Shown in pieces: positions 45,341 through 54,224 of a stretch of 64,000 nucleotides of DNA. The notes below the pieces were generated by a model. The model saw nothing but the letters and a program-made list of their open reading frames with translations. It was not told the origin of the DNA and did not search any database. The position numbers and the translations under genes are program-made. Origin of the DNA: JAPOUP01 sp965203605 (GTDB lineage: Bacteria; Pseudomonadota; Alphaproteobacteria; Rhodobacterales; Rhodobacteraceae); NCBI GenBank assembly GCA_965203605.1, contig OZ241902.1, positions 4,526,001 to 4,590,000 of the forward strand. Direction: 5' to 3'. Numbering within the stretch: the stretch's first letter is position 1; every line of letters begins with the position of its first letter.

Positions 45341-46648
45341 TCAGGGACTGAAGTCCATATCCCTGCCCGGTTCCGTCGATTCCTGTTGCGGACGGCTGTC
45401 GGGATCCAGCCCGCCAGTCTTGATCAGGAATCTGCGGAACGAGGGGATGGGACAGGTGAATCTTTTTTCCATATCCATATGGAATGCCCCTCTATGGATA
45501 AGATGCGACCTGAATTCCCTTACCGTCATGTTTTCCGGCAGGCCAGGTTCCGGGCAGTTCTCCGCAGCATTTCGTATGAGAGCGGTGATCTCGTCACGCC
45601 GCATCCCATCGCGGAAGTCCTGCATGATCCGGGCGACGAGCTTACGGGAATCGTCCATAACGGAACTTTGCTGGAGAATGTAGTATTCCCGGCGACTGAC
45701 CGCCGCCTCCCGCAGAATCACGGGCCAGTTAACGGCGGTCAGGTCACCTTCGGTCCGCAGTACCTCGCGTCCCAAGGCCTGCAGGGCGAAATGCAGGTGC
45801 CGGGGCCAGCCCTCGCAGGGCGTTGCCGGGGCCATGAGCCTGTCGGTCTGGCCCGTGCGTCCGATGCCGAAATGGTCGCAGAACGACAGCATGAGATCCG
45901 CGACCTCGACGTATCCATCCCGGTCCGGGTCCGGCTGGGTGGATAACCCGCCTAGGGGATGGACGGACAGCCGTGTCAGGCCCATGCCATCGAGTACATC
46001 CGCCGTGTCGCTCAACCCCACCGCGACCAGCGAGAGTGGGAGGGTGGAGAGACCACCATGGATGGCTTTCAGGAACAGGGCATGAGGGGCATGTCTTTCT
46101 CTGGGCAGGTTCTGGGTCTCGTCGATGCAGAGGATGACGGGACCCTGCCATTTCCTTGCCGGAAACTTCCTTGCCAGGGACAGGATACTGTCGGGATGGT
46201 AGCTGTCGGGCGTCGACCATGACAGGTCGGCCTGGGCCTTGATGGTCTCCAGGTCGAGTCCCAGCGAGAGACCGGTTGACAGTTTTTTCCATATGCTGGA
46301 GGAAACACCTCCGGCCAACCCGATGAGTTCAAGTACGTCAGGTAGGTCGGTCAGCAGATTCTCCCCGGAGATCATGAGAACCCGAGACTGCTCCGGCAGG
46401 TGGGCGCGCTCCGCCGCCCTTTCGCGGAGTTCGTCGATGAGGGCGCTCTTGCCGGCCCCGGGGGCGCCCTGCACGACGTTGGTGGCCTTGCCGACGCCAT
46501 GGACATGGGCGCCCGGCCCTTTCCAGGTGCTGCTGGCGTAGCCTTCGATCTTCCTGAGGATATCCCGCCGCCCGATGTAGACCGGGGGTTTGGTGCCGTC
46601 GGTGGTATTGACGAAGTCCCGCAGGGCCTCTCGCCGGAATTCGGTCAT
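45341..46648 (-). CDS. Orphan AAA/P-loop ATPase
   Basis: 435 residues. An N-terminal segment PPVYIGRRDILRKIE is followed by Walker A VVQGAPGAGKSALIDE, Walker B VILCIDETQNLP and sensor-like SLVAVGLSDTADVL, then a helical C-terminus (REYYILQQSSVMDDSRKLVA; VREFRSHLIHRGAFHMDMEK) that could be a winged helix. The order resembles TniB/ORC-like or STAND-type AAA+ ATPases that couple ATP to DNA-targeting or switching. No known partner (transposase, protease, nuclease) is intact beside it; the gene upstream is broken by a stop. Function unknown. Confidence 0.75.
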   Translation of the reverse strand: MTEFRREALRDFVNTTDGTKPPVYIGRRDILRKIEGYASSTWKGPGAHVHGVGKATNVVQGAPGAGKSALIDELRERAAERAHLPEQSRVLMISGENLLTDLPDVLELIGLAGGVSSSIWKKLSTGLSLGLDLETIKAQADLSWSTPDSYHPDSILSLARKFPARKWQGPVILCIDETQNLPRERHAPHALFLKAIHGGLSTLPLSLVAVGLSDTADVLDGMGLTRLSVHPLGGLSTQPDPDRDGYVEVADLMLSFCDHFGIGRTGQTDRLMAPATPCEGWPRHLHFALQALGREVLRTEGDLTAVNWPVILREAAVSRREYYILQQSSVMDDSRKLVARIMQDFRDGMRRDEITALIRNAAENCPEPGLPENMTVREFRSHLIHRGAFHMDMEKRFTCPIPSFRRFLIKTGGLDPDSRPQQESTEPGRDMDFSP

Positions 46649-46753
46649 GGCACCATCCTTTTTCCGGGAACCATATATCTGACAGGCGAAATCTTCAATG
46701 GTGATGCGTCCGGGAACGGGATGGGGGACGCGGCGCCCGTCGGTCGCCGGGCG

Positions 46754-46780
46754 GTCCTCACGACCCCTCCGCGCTGCGGT
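46754..46780 (+). repeat. 27-bp imperfect repeat flanking the AAA ATPase gene, copy 2
   Basis: Second copy of the motif at 45236-45262. It overlaps the last codons of the upstream pseudogene. Confidence 0.6.
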
Positions 46781-47363
46781 GGGCGGCGACGGTCTCCCCG
46801 TGCGGCGTCACCGGGTCCGGGCGCGGCACGCGCTCGCCGGGAGGCCGGACCAGCAGCCCGTCGTGGAGAACCGCCGTCTGCGCCTCGTTGACCTGCAGCC
46901 CCAGCGGGTCCGCCGACGGGAAGTCCGGGCGCATGGTCTGGACGGTGGCGGGCAGGCACCTCCGTAGGTGGCCGGGACGGAACTGCCATTCGTTGTCGCC
47001 ATAGTCCGACGGTACATACGAGAACCAGACGATATCCCATCTGGCGGCATCCTACAGCAGGGTCCGGGACCTGGATCCCCAACCGGAATCCATGGGCATG
47101 TCCGGCCAGATGCGTCCGTCCGCATCGGCCGCGGTGGCAGCTGTCCAGACACCGGTTTCATGGATTCCCCGACGGTAGCCGAGACAACTGTGGAACCGGC
47201 CATCGGCGGTGAAGACCGTGGTTTCAACCCAGTACTCCAGTCTGCCCCGCTGCGATTTCGAAAAGAACCGACGAACCATCACCGGTCCGACCAGCAGGAC
47301 CGGTAGATCCGTCGCCGCAATGTTGTCGCGGGGAATCTGGAAAATGCCTCGCCAGCGTCCCAT
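46758..47363 (-). pseudogene. Hypothetical gene upstream of the AAA ATPase, with in-frame stop
   Basis: From the ATG at 47363 the frame reads MGRWRGIFQIPRDN, LPVLLVGPVMVRRFFS, GRLEYWVETTVFTADGRFH. It meets TAG at 47052-47054 and continues in the same frame with WDIVWFSYVPSDYGDNEW and RPGHLRRCLPATVQTMRP to a stop at 46758. A single nonsense change would explain this. About 200 residues if read through. No family recognised. It lies 110 bases before the AAA ATPase on the same strand and may have been its partner. Confidence 0.5.
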
Positions 47364-47407
47364 GGTATGGCCTTGACCTGAGTCACGGTGCGTTCGGCCA
47401 TGTAGTA

Positions 47408-47659
47408 CCAAATCAAATGAATAACGACTCAGGAACATAAGCGGAATATCATGCTGTGTGACCCCCCAGCATTCCGCGTGTAACCGGTGCTGCCGTCCTG
47501 TATTCCGTGTCCGGAAGCGCAGGGCATGTCAGGGAGACCGTGGAGCGGGTGTGGGACGCCTTCATCCGCCGGAAGGGGGAGGTCACGCGGACAGCCGCGA
47601 GGGAATGGGCGGTGCCGTGGGATCCGGTGCGCCTATCGGTGATAACTTATTTGGTTTGG
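47408..47659 (+). mobile_element. Non-autonomous IS630 derivative (MITE-like), 252 bp
   Basis: The left about 110 bases resemble the left end of the IS630 element at 43192, and the right about 145 bases resemble its transposase 3' end and right end (VWDAFIRRKGEVT, EWAVPWDP in one frame). About 980 bases of the interior are missing. Ends read CCAAATCAAAT and, inward from the right, CCAAACCAAAT. TA precedes the left end; the right TA has become CA. It could be moved only by a related transposase in trans. Confidence 0.8.
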
Positions 47660-47908
47660 CATAACCGTCATGGGCGGTAGTGACCCGCGGCACCTCTTCA
47701 GGTGCCGGGGTCATGCGGCCCGTGGTGAAAGGGAGAATGCAGAGGACGACGGCGGACCGGGGCGGTCTCATTGGAATTTCATCTGTCAGGACCGCACTTT
47801 GGTTGGTCTCTCCGGCATGATCGAACGCGATGCTGAAGTCGTTTCCCGAGAAGGCCCAGTCTCCCACTTTCCAGTGGATTCCGCCGGAATTCCGCGGTCC
47901 CGGCTCGG

Positions 47909-48265
47909 CTACGGTGAGCCTGTATCAAAGGCAGTTCGACAGTCAGATTCCGGACGAGCTATCAGGACCATATGATCCCGCTCTATCTCCTGAAGGACTT
48001 CCTCCGGAAATCGCGCCCAGTCCCAGGCTTCAACAAGAAATGGAATCGTCGAATCGCACAGAGCTTCCCTGAACCTCGTCAGTGGGTCCGCCGGGATAGT
48101 CTCCAGCCCTGGTCCACGTAGCACGAGGTCAAGGTCGCTGCCTTCGTGGCTGCGGCCCTTCACACGGCTGCCGTAGGCCCAGACCTCCACATCTGGCAGG
48201 TGCTCGTGAAACAGCGATTTTATCGCACGGCGGTGTCTTTCCGCAATGCGAAGCCGATCAACCAT
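47909..48265 (-). CDS. MNT-type nucleotidyltransferase (MntA-like antitoxin)
   Basis: 118 residues from the ATG at 48265; an upstream TTG at 48280 is possible. The minimal nucleotidyltransferase signature is perfect: YGSRVKGRSHEGSDLDLVL, i.e. GS-N10-DxD, with a later acidic residue in VEAWDWARFPE. In HEPN/MNT modules this protein neutralises the HEPN partner by adding AMP units. It overlaps the HEPN gene by eight bases (47909-48265 against 48258-48746) and is last in a Fic-HEPN-MNT operon. Confidence 0.88.
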   Translation of the reverse strand: MVDRLRIAERHRRAIKSLFHEHLPDVEVWAYGSRVKGRSHEGSDLDLVLRGPGLETIPADPLTRFREALCDSTIPFLVEAWDWARFPEEVLQEIERDHMVLIARPESDCRTAFDTGSP

Positions 48266-48746
48266 CCTTTGCCCGATCAATCATGTCGGCAAGTGCCTTT
48301 GCATCTTCGATGAACGTCGGCAACAGTTTCATGTTGGTCCTGAAGAACTCTCTGACAAGTTCCTCTTCTGTATCGTCGCAGCTGGCGCGGTATCCCAGCC
48401 ATCGCTCGACCGCAGCGGTGTCCATCAGGTCATGACGCGCCGCATGCCGGAACAGATCCCTGAATTTGAGTCGGTCCGCCTTCCGGTTGCTCGAAAGGTA
48501 TTCCGCGAGGAGCTTTCTCAGCAGCTTTCCGCTCTGTTCCAGAATCAGGTCGAATTCCCTGATGCAACTCCAGCGGTAATGGCCGACGAATGATTCATCC
48601 TCCCTGCCACTCGTGTCGACCATTCCGTAGGCACGTTCCAGCGCTTCGATATGGTGGTGCAGAAATCTGGTACTGAACTTCATGCCCGGCTCTCCGAATC
48701 GATACGCAATAGCCCGCTGAGCCATATCTAAAGGCACCGAATTCAT
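48258..48746 (-). CDS. HEPN-domain protein, HI0074-like, with altered RNase motif
   Basis: 162 residues, helical, of the HI0074/nucleotidyltransferase-substrate-binding type: RFLHHHIEALERAYGMVD, GHYRWSCIREFDLILEQSG and WLGYRASCDDTEEELVREF. In active HEPN RNases this last segment carries an Arg-N4-6-His motif (WLxxRxxRNxTxH). Here the Arg is kept, but the expected Arg/Asn pair is Cys/Asp and the His is Glu, so RNase activity is doubtful. It overlaps the Fic gene by four bases and the MNT gene by eight. Confidence 0.85.
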   Translation of the reverse strand: MNSVPLDMAQRAIAYRFGEPGMKFSTRFLHHHIEALERAYGMVDTSGREDESFVGHYRWSCIREFDLILEQSGKLLRKLLAEYLSSNRKADRLKFRDLFRHAARHDLMDTAAVERWLGYRASCDDTEEELVREFFRTNMKLLPTFIEDAKALADMIDRAKDG

Positions 48747-49921
48747 TTGTCGATCATTATTTCGAAAAAACGATCATCAAAATCCGCTTCCTGATGGCGA
48801 CTGTCTCGAAACACCTCTCTGTCCTCAATGACCTCGAGAAGCCGACGAAACGCCAGAACGGCAGACCGACGGCCCCTGGCTTCAAGAATTGGCTCAAGAA
48901 TGCCAGCGTCGCGAAAGACACGGAGAATCCGGCCAGCCGTCGGAGTTGGAATTGCCGCCTGCAGGACGAAGTCCGCACTTCGGAAGATCGGCGTTTCGAA
49001 TATCCAGTCCAGGGCAAAGACTGCGTAGTGGGACCGGGTCAACCTCACTATGTGCTCTCTCATGTCGTTGTACAGATCGATGATCCGCTGCGTCCGGGCC
49101 AGATGGTCCTCAGCCTGCATTCGGATGGCGCAAAGAAAGAACTGGCACCAACCTGTCCAGTCGTCATCGCGGGAAACCGAGATCAAACCATCGAAATAGG
49201 CATCGCGGTGCGCCTCGAGAAACGCGCTAATGTGGAACATGGGAAACCGGATGAGGCCAGCTTGCCACAGAAACAGAGGCACAACCATGCGCCCAAGGCG
49301 TCCATTGCCACCAAGAAATGGGTGCAGGGCTTCAAATTCGGCATGCAGCACGGCGAGTTGTATCAACCTGTCGTGCCCTCCGGAATGGAAATAGCGCTCC
49401 CAGTTGTCCATTGCCTCGGGAAGCCTGTCCGCTTCCACCGGAATGAAACGCGCCTCCCCGATGGAACATCCCGGCGGACCGATCCAGTTGGGAATGCGTC
49501 GGTACTCGCCCGGCGACTTTCCCTGGCCTCTGACTCCTGTCAGCAACACTTCATGCGCCTGTCGTATCAGTTGCTGGGAGAATGGCAGTGTCTCAAGCAG
49601 TTTCTCCGCCTGGCGCATGGCGGCACGACAATTGAGCACCTCGTGAATGTCAGCACGGCGAGCGGGTAAATCTGGCTCCAGTCCCGCTTCAGATTCCAGC
49701 ACCTGCCAGATGGTGGCCTGAGTGCCTTCGATCCGCGACGAGAGCACCGCCTCCCGGACGGCTAGAGGCGCAAGCAAGGCATCAAGGTTGGGAATCGCGG
49801 CCAACACTGCATCATAGCGGGCAAGCGCTGCCGCGGCAGGGCCGATATGCGGCACCAGCTTCCGCCAATTGAGCCGCTCTTCAGGTGGAAAGCGGCCGAT
49901 ATGATATTGGACGGCTGGCAT
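48743..49921 (-). CDS. Fic family protein with N-terminal inhibitory motif
   Basis: 392 residues. Residues 50-70 hold the inhibitory-helix motif SSRIEGTQAT, marking an N-terminally self-inhibited (class II) Fic. The core has RGQGKSPGEYRRIPNWIG (flap) and the active-site loop HPFLGGNGRLGR. In the standard loop (HPFx[D/E]GNGRxxR) the metal-binding acid is Asp/Glu; here it is Gly (GGT codon), while the catalytic His is kept. A winged-helix-like C-terminus follows. Fic enzymes transfer AMP or other groups to proteins. First gene of a three-gene operon with HEPN and MNT, by four-base overlap. Confidence 0.9.
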   Translation of the reverse strand: MPAVQYHIGRFPPEERLNWRKLVPHIGPAAAALARYDAVLAAIPNLDALLAPLAVREAVLSSRIEGTQATIWQVLESEAGLEPDLPARRADIHEVLNCRAAMRQAEKLLETLPFSQQLIRQAHEVLLTGVRGQGKSPGEYRRIPNWIGPPGCSIGEARFIPVEADRLPEAMDNWERYFHSGGHDRLIQLAVLHAEFEALHPFLGGNGRLGRMVVPLFLWQAGLIRFPMFHISAFLEAHRDAYFDGLISVSRDDDWTGWCQFFLCAIRMQAEDHLARTQRIIDLYNDMREHIVRLTRSHYAVFALDWIFETPIFRSADFVLQAAIPTPTAGRILRVFRDAGILEPILEARGRRSAVLAFRRLLEVIEDREVFRDSRHQEADFDDRFFEIMIDK

Positions 49922-50682
49922 CAGTTCTTCCCGATTCCCATAGCCTCAAGCCTCGATTCCCGAGTCGTCCTCTTCATGGTCGCAGGGCGACCAACCACTC
50001 GATTGTGCCATCGCTTCGCGCACCTCCTTTGTCGATTGATGGATCACCGTCGTATCGGCCGGAGGCTAGTATGTGGCCTTACGCGGCTACATTCCTCACC
50101 GTTGCGTTCGCGCGGAAACCGGAAACATCGTGTTTGCCATCCACGCTTCCACATCATGCACGGTGCCTCGTCATGGGTGATATCCGAACACTCGAACTCG
50201 CGGCAGGGGGTGTCCAAAGGACTGGCAGGTGTGAAGGTGTATTGTTGGTCGCGGAACCTGCCCCTTCCCTGATGCCGCGCCCATCACCGGGGGAAGACGG
50301 GGATGCCATTGCATGAACCGCCACAGGGGCAATGGACCCGAAGCGGATTCAACACCAGCTTCTTGGTCAACGCTTGGATTATGTGACGGAGCTTACGGGA
50401 TTCCCAGCTCCTTTCCGCTCTCCGAACGCTCCGGCCGGAATCGTCAAGCGCAGGGGAACTTTCATTGCCCACCCGGGCATTGCCAATCATTTGGATCATC
50501 TGTCATGGCCCGCAACCGTAAAGCGTCGCGCAAAGATGGTGCTTTGGTGGAATTCGATCCAGTGCTGGGTCATCACCCTCGAACAATCCACCCAACAGTC
50601 ATCTGCCGAACCTTGATCAGAGGACCGTCCCAGAGGATCTCCGGCCAACCCAGAAGTCGTCCCGACGGATATCGTCCGGCAC
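49922..50682. other. Unassigned stretch
   Basis: About 760 bases. The plus-strand frame at 50332-50616 (ELTGFPAPFRSPNAPAGIVK, AHPGIANHLDHLSW) has some protein character but no family and no clear start. Otherwise nothing recognised. Confidence 0.35.
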
Positions 50683-51306
50683 TCAAAGCCGCTCGATCAC
50701 GTAGACCATGGAGTTCAGTCCCAGTTTGGTTAGATGCGGGCCGTACTCCTTTTCCAACAGCCGCGCCTTGCCAGACTTCATATAGCTGTGAAGCCTTTCC
50801 TCGTATTCCGGCTCGGCCAGTGCATGATCATTGTAGCTGAGGACGAAGAGCCCGCCAGGCATCAGCGCGTCCATGATCCGGTCAACTACGGAGACTGGTG
50901 CGGCACCGCAACCGATGACGCCGATCGCGGCGATCACCAAGTATCCGACCGGTGCCTGAGAAGCGGGTTCAATCTGTTCGAGGCTTCGGTAAATGCCCTT
51001 TTCCCTCGCACCCGCAAGCATCTCTGAAGAGGGATCAACACCATCGATCGTCGAGAATCCAACCGCGCGCAACGCTTCGCCGGAAATTCCCGTACCACAG
51101 CCAAAATCCAGAATTGGTTCTTCCATACCGACTGCATGGTTGGCGAGCAGCCTTGCCGCCCTGGCAGGCGTTGCGTACCCTTCCTTGGTAACGTCAGCAT
51201 CATATTGATTTGACCAGCGGTCATAGAAATCGCGGGTCTCCTCCGGTCCGCCAAGCTGATAGACGCTGTCGAAGAAATTCCGGGTCATCCAAGTATCGTC
51301 CCTCAT
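50683..51306 (-). CDS. Class I SAM-dependent methyltransferase
   Basis: 207 residues. DFYDRWSNQYDADVTKEGYA precedes motif I ILDFGCGTGISGEALRAVG; then VDPSSEMLAGAREKGIYRSL (motif II) and LMPGGLFVLSYND (motif IV-like). It resembles Williams-Beuren-type small-molecule methyltransferases; substrate unknown. Start chosen at 51306 (purine-rich GGGAGG upstream). A second in-frame ATG at 51288 is equally possible. Confidence 0.85.
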   Translation of the reverse strand: MRDDTWMTRNFFDSVYQLGGPEETRDFYDRWSNQYDADVTKEGYATPARAARLLANHAVGMEEPILDFGCGTGISGEALRAVGFSTIDGVDPSSEMLAGAREKGIYRSLEQIEPASQAPVGYLVIAAIGVIGCGAAPVSVVDRIMDALMPGGLFVLSYNDHALAEPEYEERLHSYMKSGKARLLEKEYGPHLTKLGLNSMVYVIERL

Positions 51307-51713
51307 GGCCTCCCTAGATGATGGAGGCTGGGCACTCCCTTTCCATGTCCAATCTGACCCCACAGTGGCAGATCACGTCCGAAAGGACAAGCACACTGCC
51401 TGTTCCGATCCGGGTTCCTCCGATCGGGACGGAAGCTCTGTTGTACCCGGAAAGCCGCATCCCATCACCATAATCCGCCCCACTCACTCGCAATCAGATA
51501 TGAGTTAGAAGCGTTCCAATTGCGGAAACGAGGGTTTCGCACCTGACTGGCCTGTGATATATCACCCGACTTCCACTCCGAAGTGCAACACTGGCCATCT
51601 GCGCAGATGGCCGGAAGGCGGGGTCCGCGGCCCCCGGACACCGGCGATTCCGGCTCCGGAACGGCCAGCAGATCCGATCCCCAACTTTCCTCGGCTTTGT
51701 TCAGGGGCAACGA
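51307..51713. other. Intergenic region with dispersed repeat copy 2
   Basis: No gene seen. It holds the 38-bp repeat at 51570-51607 and the perfect palindrome CCATCTGCGCAGATGG at its end. Confidence 0.5.
51570..51607 (+). repeat. Dispersed 38-bp intergenic repeat, copy 2
   Basis: Matches 8156-8193 with two differences, in the same orientation and about 43 kb away. The end extends here into a 16-bp perfect palindrome. Confidence 0.7.
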
Positions 51714-52682
51714 TCAATCGAGGCTGTAGACATCCCGGATCGCTGCATAGGTGTCGCGCCAGGCACGGAAGGCGGGATGGGCGTTGTATCTCCGGCTGAA
51801 CCGAGTGCCCAGCTTCCGGCTCCAGGGCTTCTTCCCGCCCGCGTAATGCCAGATCCCCGGATTCTCGAAAGCCTCCTTCAGTTCCTCACGGGCGATCGGC
51901 GGCCAACCGCCGTCCCGCCAGTGCGGTCGCAGGTTCCAGGCAACATGCAGCCAAGCGCAGCGGCCTGCGAAGAACTCGTTGAGACGGTCCTGGTCCGGAA
52001 ACTGTTCCAGATATGGCTCAAGCCCTGCGAGGTCGCGGAGCGAGGGTGACCTTCGGGGGGGGGGGAGGACCCGTATGGCGTCGCAGTCCATGACAAGGAC
52101 GCCGCTGTTGAAATACATGTCGCCGGGCCGCATCCCCATGTGCAGCAGGCTTCTGAGCATCGATTGCCTGCGACGGCGGTAGTGGCTGTACCGCAGGATC
52201 TCCTTTGCCCCTATGCGCGTCAGCCGACTTACCCGCGGCCTATGTGTCCAGCTGGCGTCGACGTCTGGGTCCATGACTGCCGCCAGGGGCATGCCGTCCA
52301 TGTCGACGGCCATCAGTTCGCTGACATCCCGCATGACCAGCGTGTCAGCGTCAATGAACAGGCATCTCCCCCGCACCAGCCAGGGGAGCTGTAGCGGGAG
52401 CAGGCTGATGGCGGGCCAGCGGACGAGGCGGTTCCCCCTGAAGTCCCCGATGCCCGGTGGCGGGATGAACCGGCGGACATCGATGGCTGCGCCGCATGTC
52501 TCTCCGACTTTCCACAGGGTCTCCTGATCCGACGGTTCGAGTCCATCGCCGTAAACGATGATCTCAGGCGGCGCGGTGGCGCGTTCACATAGGGAATGGA
52601 TCGAGACGACCGCCGGTACCAGATAGTTCCGGTCAATGCCGTAAACCACCTTGACGGCGCACGCGCCAGCCCTGTGCTCCAT
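51714..52682 (-). CDS. Glycosyltransferase family 8 protein with homopolymer tract
   Basis: 322 residues from the ATG at 52682, behind GGGGAGAGG. GT8 features: VVYGIDRNYLVPAVVSIHSL, the DxD metal motif in LFIDADTLVMRDV, MYFNSGVLVMDCDAI, FPDQDRLNEFFAGRC and IWHYAGGKKPW. Such enzymes add sugars to lipopolysaccharide or other surface glycans using a nucleotide sugar. Eleven consecutive C in the coding strand (52055-52065) encode the PPP turn before RRSPSLRDL. A one-base slip there would shut the gene off. No other glycan gene is adjacent. Confidence 0.9.
   Translation of the reverse strand: MEHRAGACAVKVVYGIDRNYLVPAVVSIHSLCERATAPPEIIVYGDGLEPSDQETLWKVGETCGAAIDVRRFIPPPGIGDFRGNRLVRWPAISLLPLQLPWLVRGRCLFIDADTLVMRDVSELMAVDMDGMPLAAVMDPDVDASWTHRPRVSRLTRIGAKEILRYSHYRRRRQSMLRSLLHMGMRPGDMYFNSGVLVMDCDAIRVLPPPRRSPSLRDLAGLEPYLEQFPDQDRLNEFFAGRCAWLHVAWNLRPHWRDGGWPPIAREELKEAFENPGIWHYAGGKKPWSRKLGTRFSRRYNAHPAFRAWRDTYAAIRDVYSLD
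52055..52065. repeat. 11-base G/C homopolymer inside the GT8 gene
   Basis: Eleven G on the plus strand (C on the coding strand). Tracts of this length are prone to slipped-strand length change during replication. Confidence 0.85.
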
Positions 52683-52950
52683 CAGACCTCTCCCCGTCAT
52701 CCCGTGTGGCATCGCCTTGAGTAAGCCATGGCTGGCCAAAACCGAACATATGTACCGAATCCGCAATAGGGAATTGCATTTCGTCCGTTTTCTGCGGTGT
52801 TACCGTTCAGCTGGTGCGGATGGGCGGGACCGCTCCGGAATGATCCCGAAACCCTGCTTCCGCGTTGATTCCCGTCGTGCTCGTGACCGATGGTGCCGGG
52901 CAGTCACGCTACCGGTTTGTTCAGGTATGGGCGCTCCATGGTCGAACACG

Positions 52951-54003
52951 CTAATGTGGCAATTCTATCTGCATCTTCACCTCCGCCGGAGGACCCGAAG
53001 CCGCGAATTCGAATGCATGAACGCTGTCTTCGAAGCTGAATGTTCTGGTAATCAAGGGCTTCACATCTATCGTGCCTGAGGCAAGCATGGCGAGGCAGCG
53101 GGGAAATCTATGGGCATAGCGAAAGATGTTCTCCACCCTGGCCTCGCGCACCATAGCCGCACCCGCATCATACGCGATCGGCCCGGCCTGCCCACCGATC
53201 ATGACCACACAGCCACCCGGACAGAGCGGCTCGAACACCCTGGCAGCCGCGTCAGACGATCCTGTCGCCTCGAAAACGATGTCCGCGCCCCAACCGTCGG
53301 TGTCCCTAAGTACGCGCTTGGAGACGCTGTCTTTTGAAGCATGGACTGCGGTGACCGCCGGACCTAGGCTCTCGGCGATCCGGAGTTTTTCCTCTGCTAT
53401 GTCCGTGATGAAGACTCTGGCGCAACCCGCCGCCAAAGCGGAAAGCGCGGTGACCAGGCCAATCGGCCCGGCACCGAGCACTGTCGCGATGTCTCCAGGC
53501 CTGATCCGCGCTTTGGAAGCAGCGTGAACGCCAACAGCAAGGGGCTCGACCATGGCCGCCTCCGGAAATCCCACTACATCTGGCAGCCGGAAAGTGAACG
53601 CTTCCGGATGGACGCAGGTCGGGCGGAGAATTCCATGCACTGGAGGAGTTGCCCAGAACCGGACCGCCGGATCCACATTGTACATTCCGAGACGGGTGGC
53701 TTTGGAGTTCGGATCCGGAATTCCCGGTTCCATGCAGACTCTGTCGCCCTGCTTGAGCGAAGTAACTTCGGAACCGGTCTCAATAACCGTTCCACTCGCC
53801 TCATGGCCAAGAATCATTGGCTTTCGGACGACAAAGGGGCCAATTCTTCCGTGTGTATAGTAGTGAACGTCAGAGCCACATATACCGATTGTGTGAAGCT
53901 TGATGCGCACGTCTCTGGGGCCAAGCGATTGTTCCGCGGCATCAATCGCCGGAAAGTCTCGCAGCGAAATCTCGTTCTTTCTTTCCAGCACAAGTGACTT
54001 CAT
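52951..54003 (-). CDS. Zinc-dependent alcohol dehydrogenase, xylitol/sorbitol dehydrogenase type
   Basis: 350 residues from the ATG at 54003. Catalytic zinc site ICGSDVHYYTHGRIGPF and GHEASGTVIETGSEV; the polyol dehydrogenase segment LGMYNVDPAVRFWATPPVHG; Rossmann VLGAGPIGLVTALSALAAG; FEATGSSDAA. The Cys cluster of a structural zinc is not seen in the lobe around residues 95-115, as in several bacterial xylitol and sorbitol dehydrogenases. It probably oxidises a sugar alcohol with NAD+. Confidence 0.9.
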   Translation of the reverse strand: MKSLVLERKNEISLRDFPAIDAAEQSLGPRDVRIKLHTIGICGSDVHYYTHGRIGPFVVRKPMILGHEASGTVIETGSEVTSLKQGDRVCMEPGIPDPNSKATRLGMYNVDPAVRFWATPPVHGILRPTCVHPEAFTFRLPDVVGFPEAAMVEPLAVGVHAASKARIRPGDIATVLGAGPIGLVTALSALAAGCARVFITDIAEEKLRIAESLGPAVTAVHASKDSVSKRVLRDTDGWGADIVFEATGSSDAAARVFEPLCPGGCVVMIGGQAGPIAYDAGAAMVREARVENIFRYAHRFPRCLAMLASGTIDVKPLITRTFSFEDSVHAFEFAASGPPAEVKMQIELPH

Positions 54004-54224
54004 GGATCGCCATTTCCGAATGCACACAGCGAGCGTGACAGGAGCCTACCACACAATTCAGCTGGCTAGCCACCGCGGTTTCCTGTATATCAGAGCTTGC
54101 GGTCTAAATTCCCGAAAGGCCTGGCACGCTTTCTCCAATTCCGGCGAACCTGTGCCATTCAGGAATGTTGCTGGCCAAGGCGTGACCCGTTGGTTCCAGC
54201 ACCCCGAACTGGCGGTAGTGCCCA

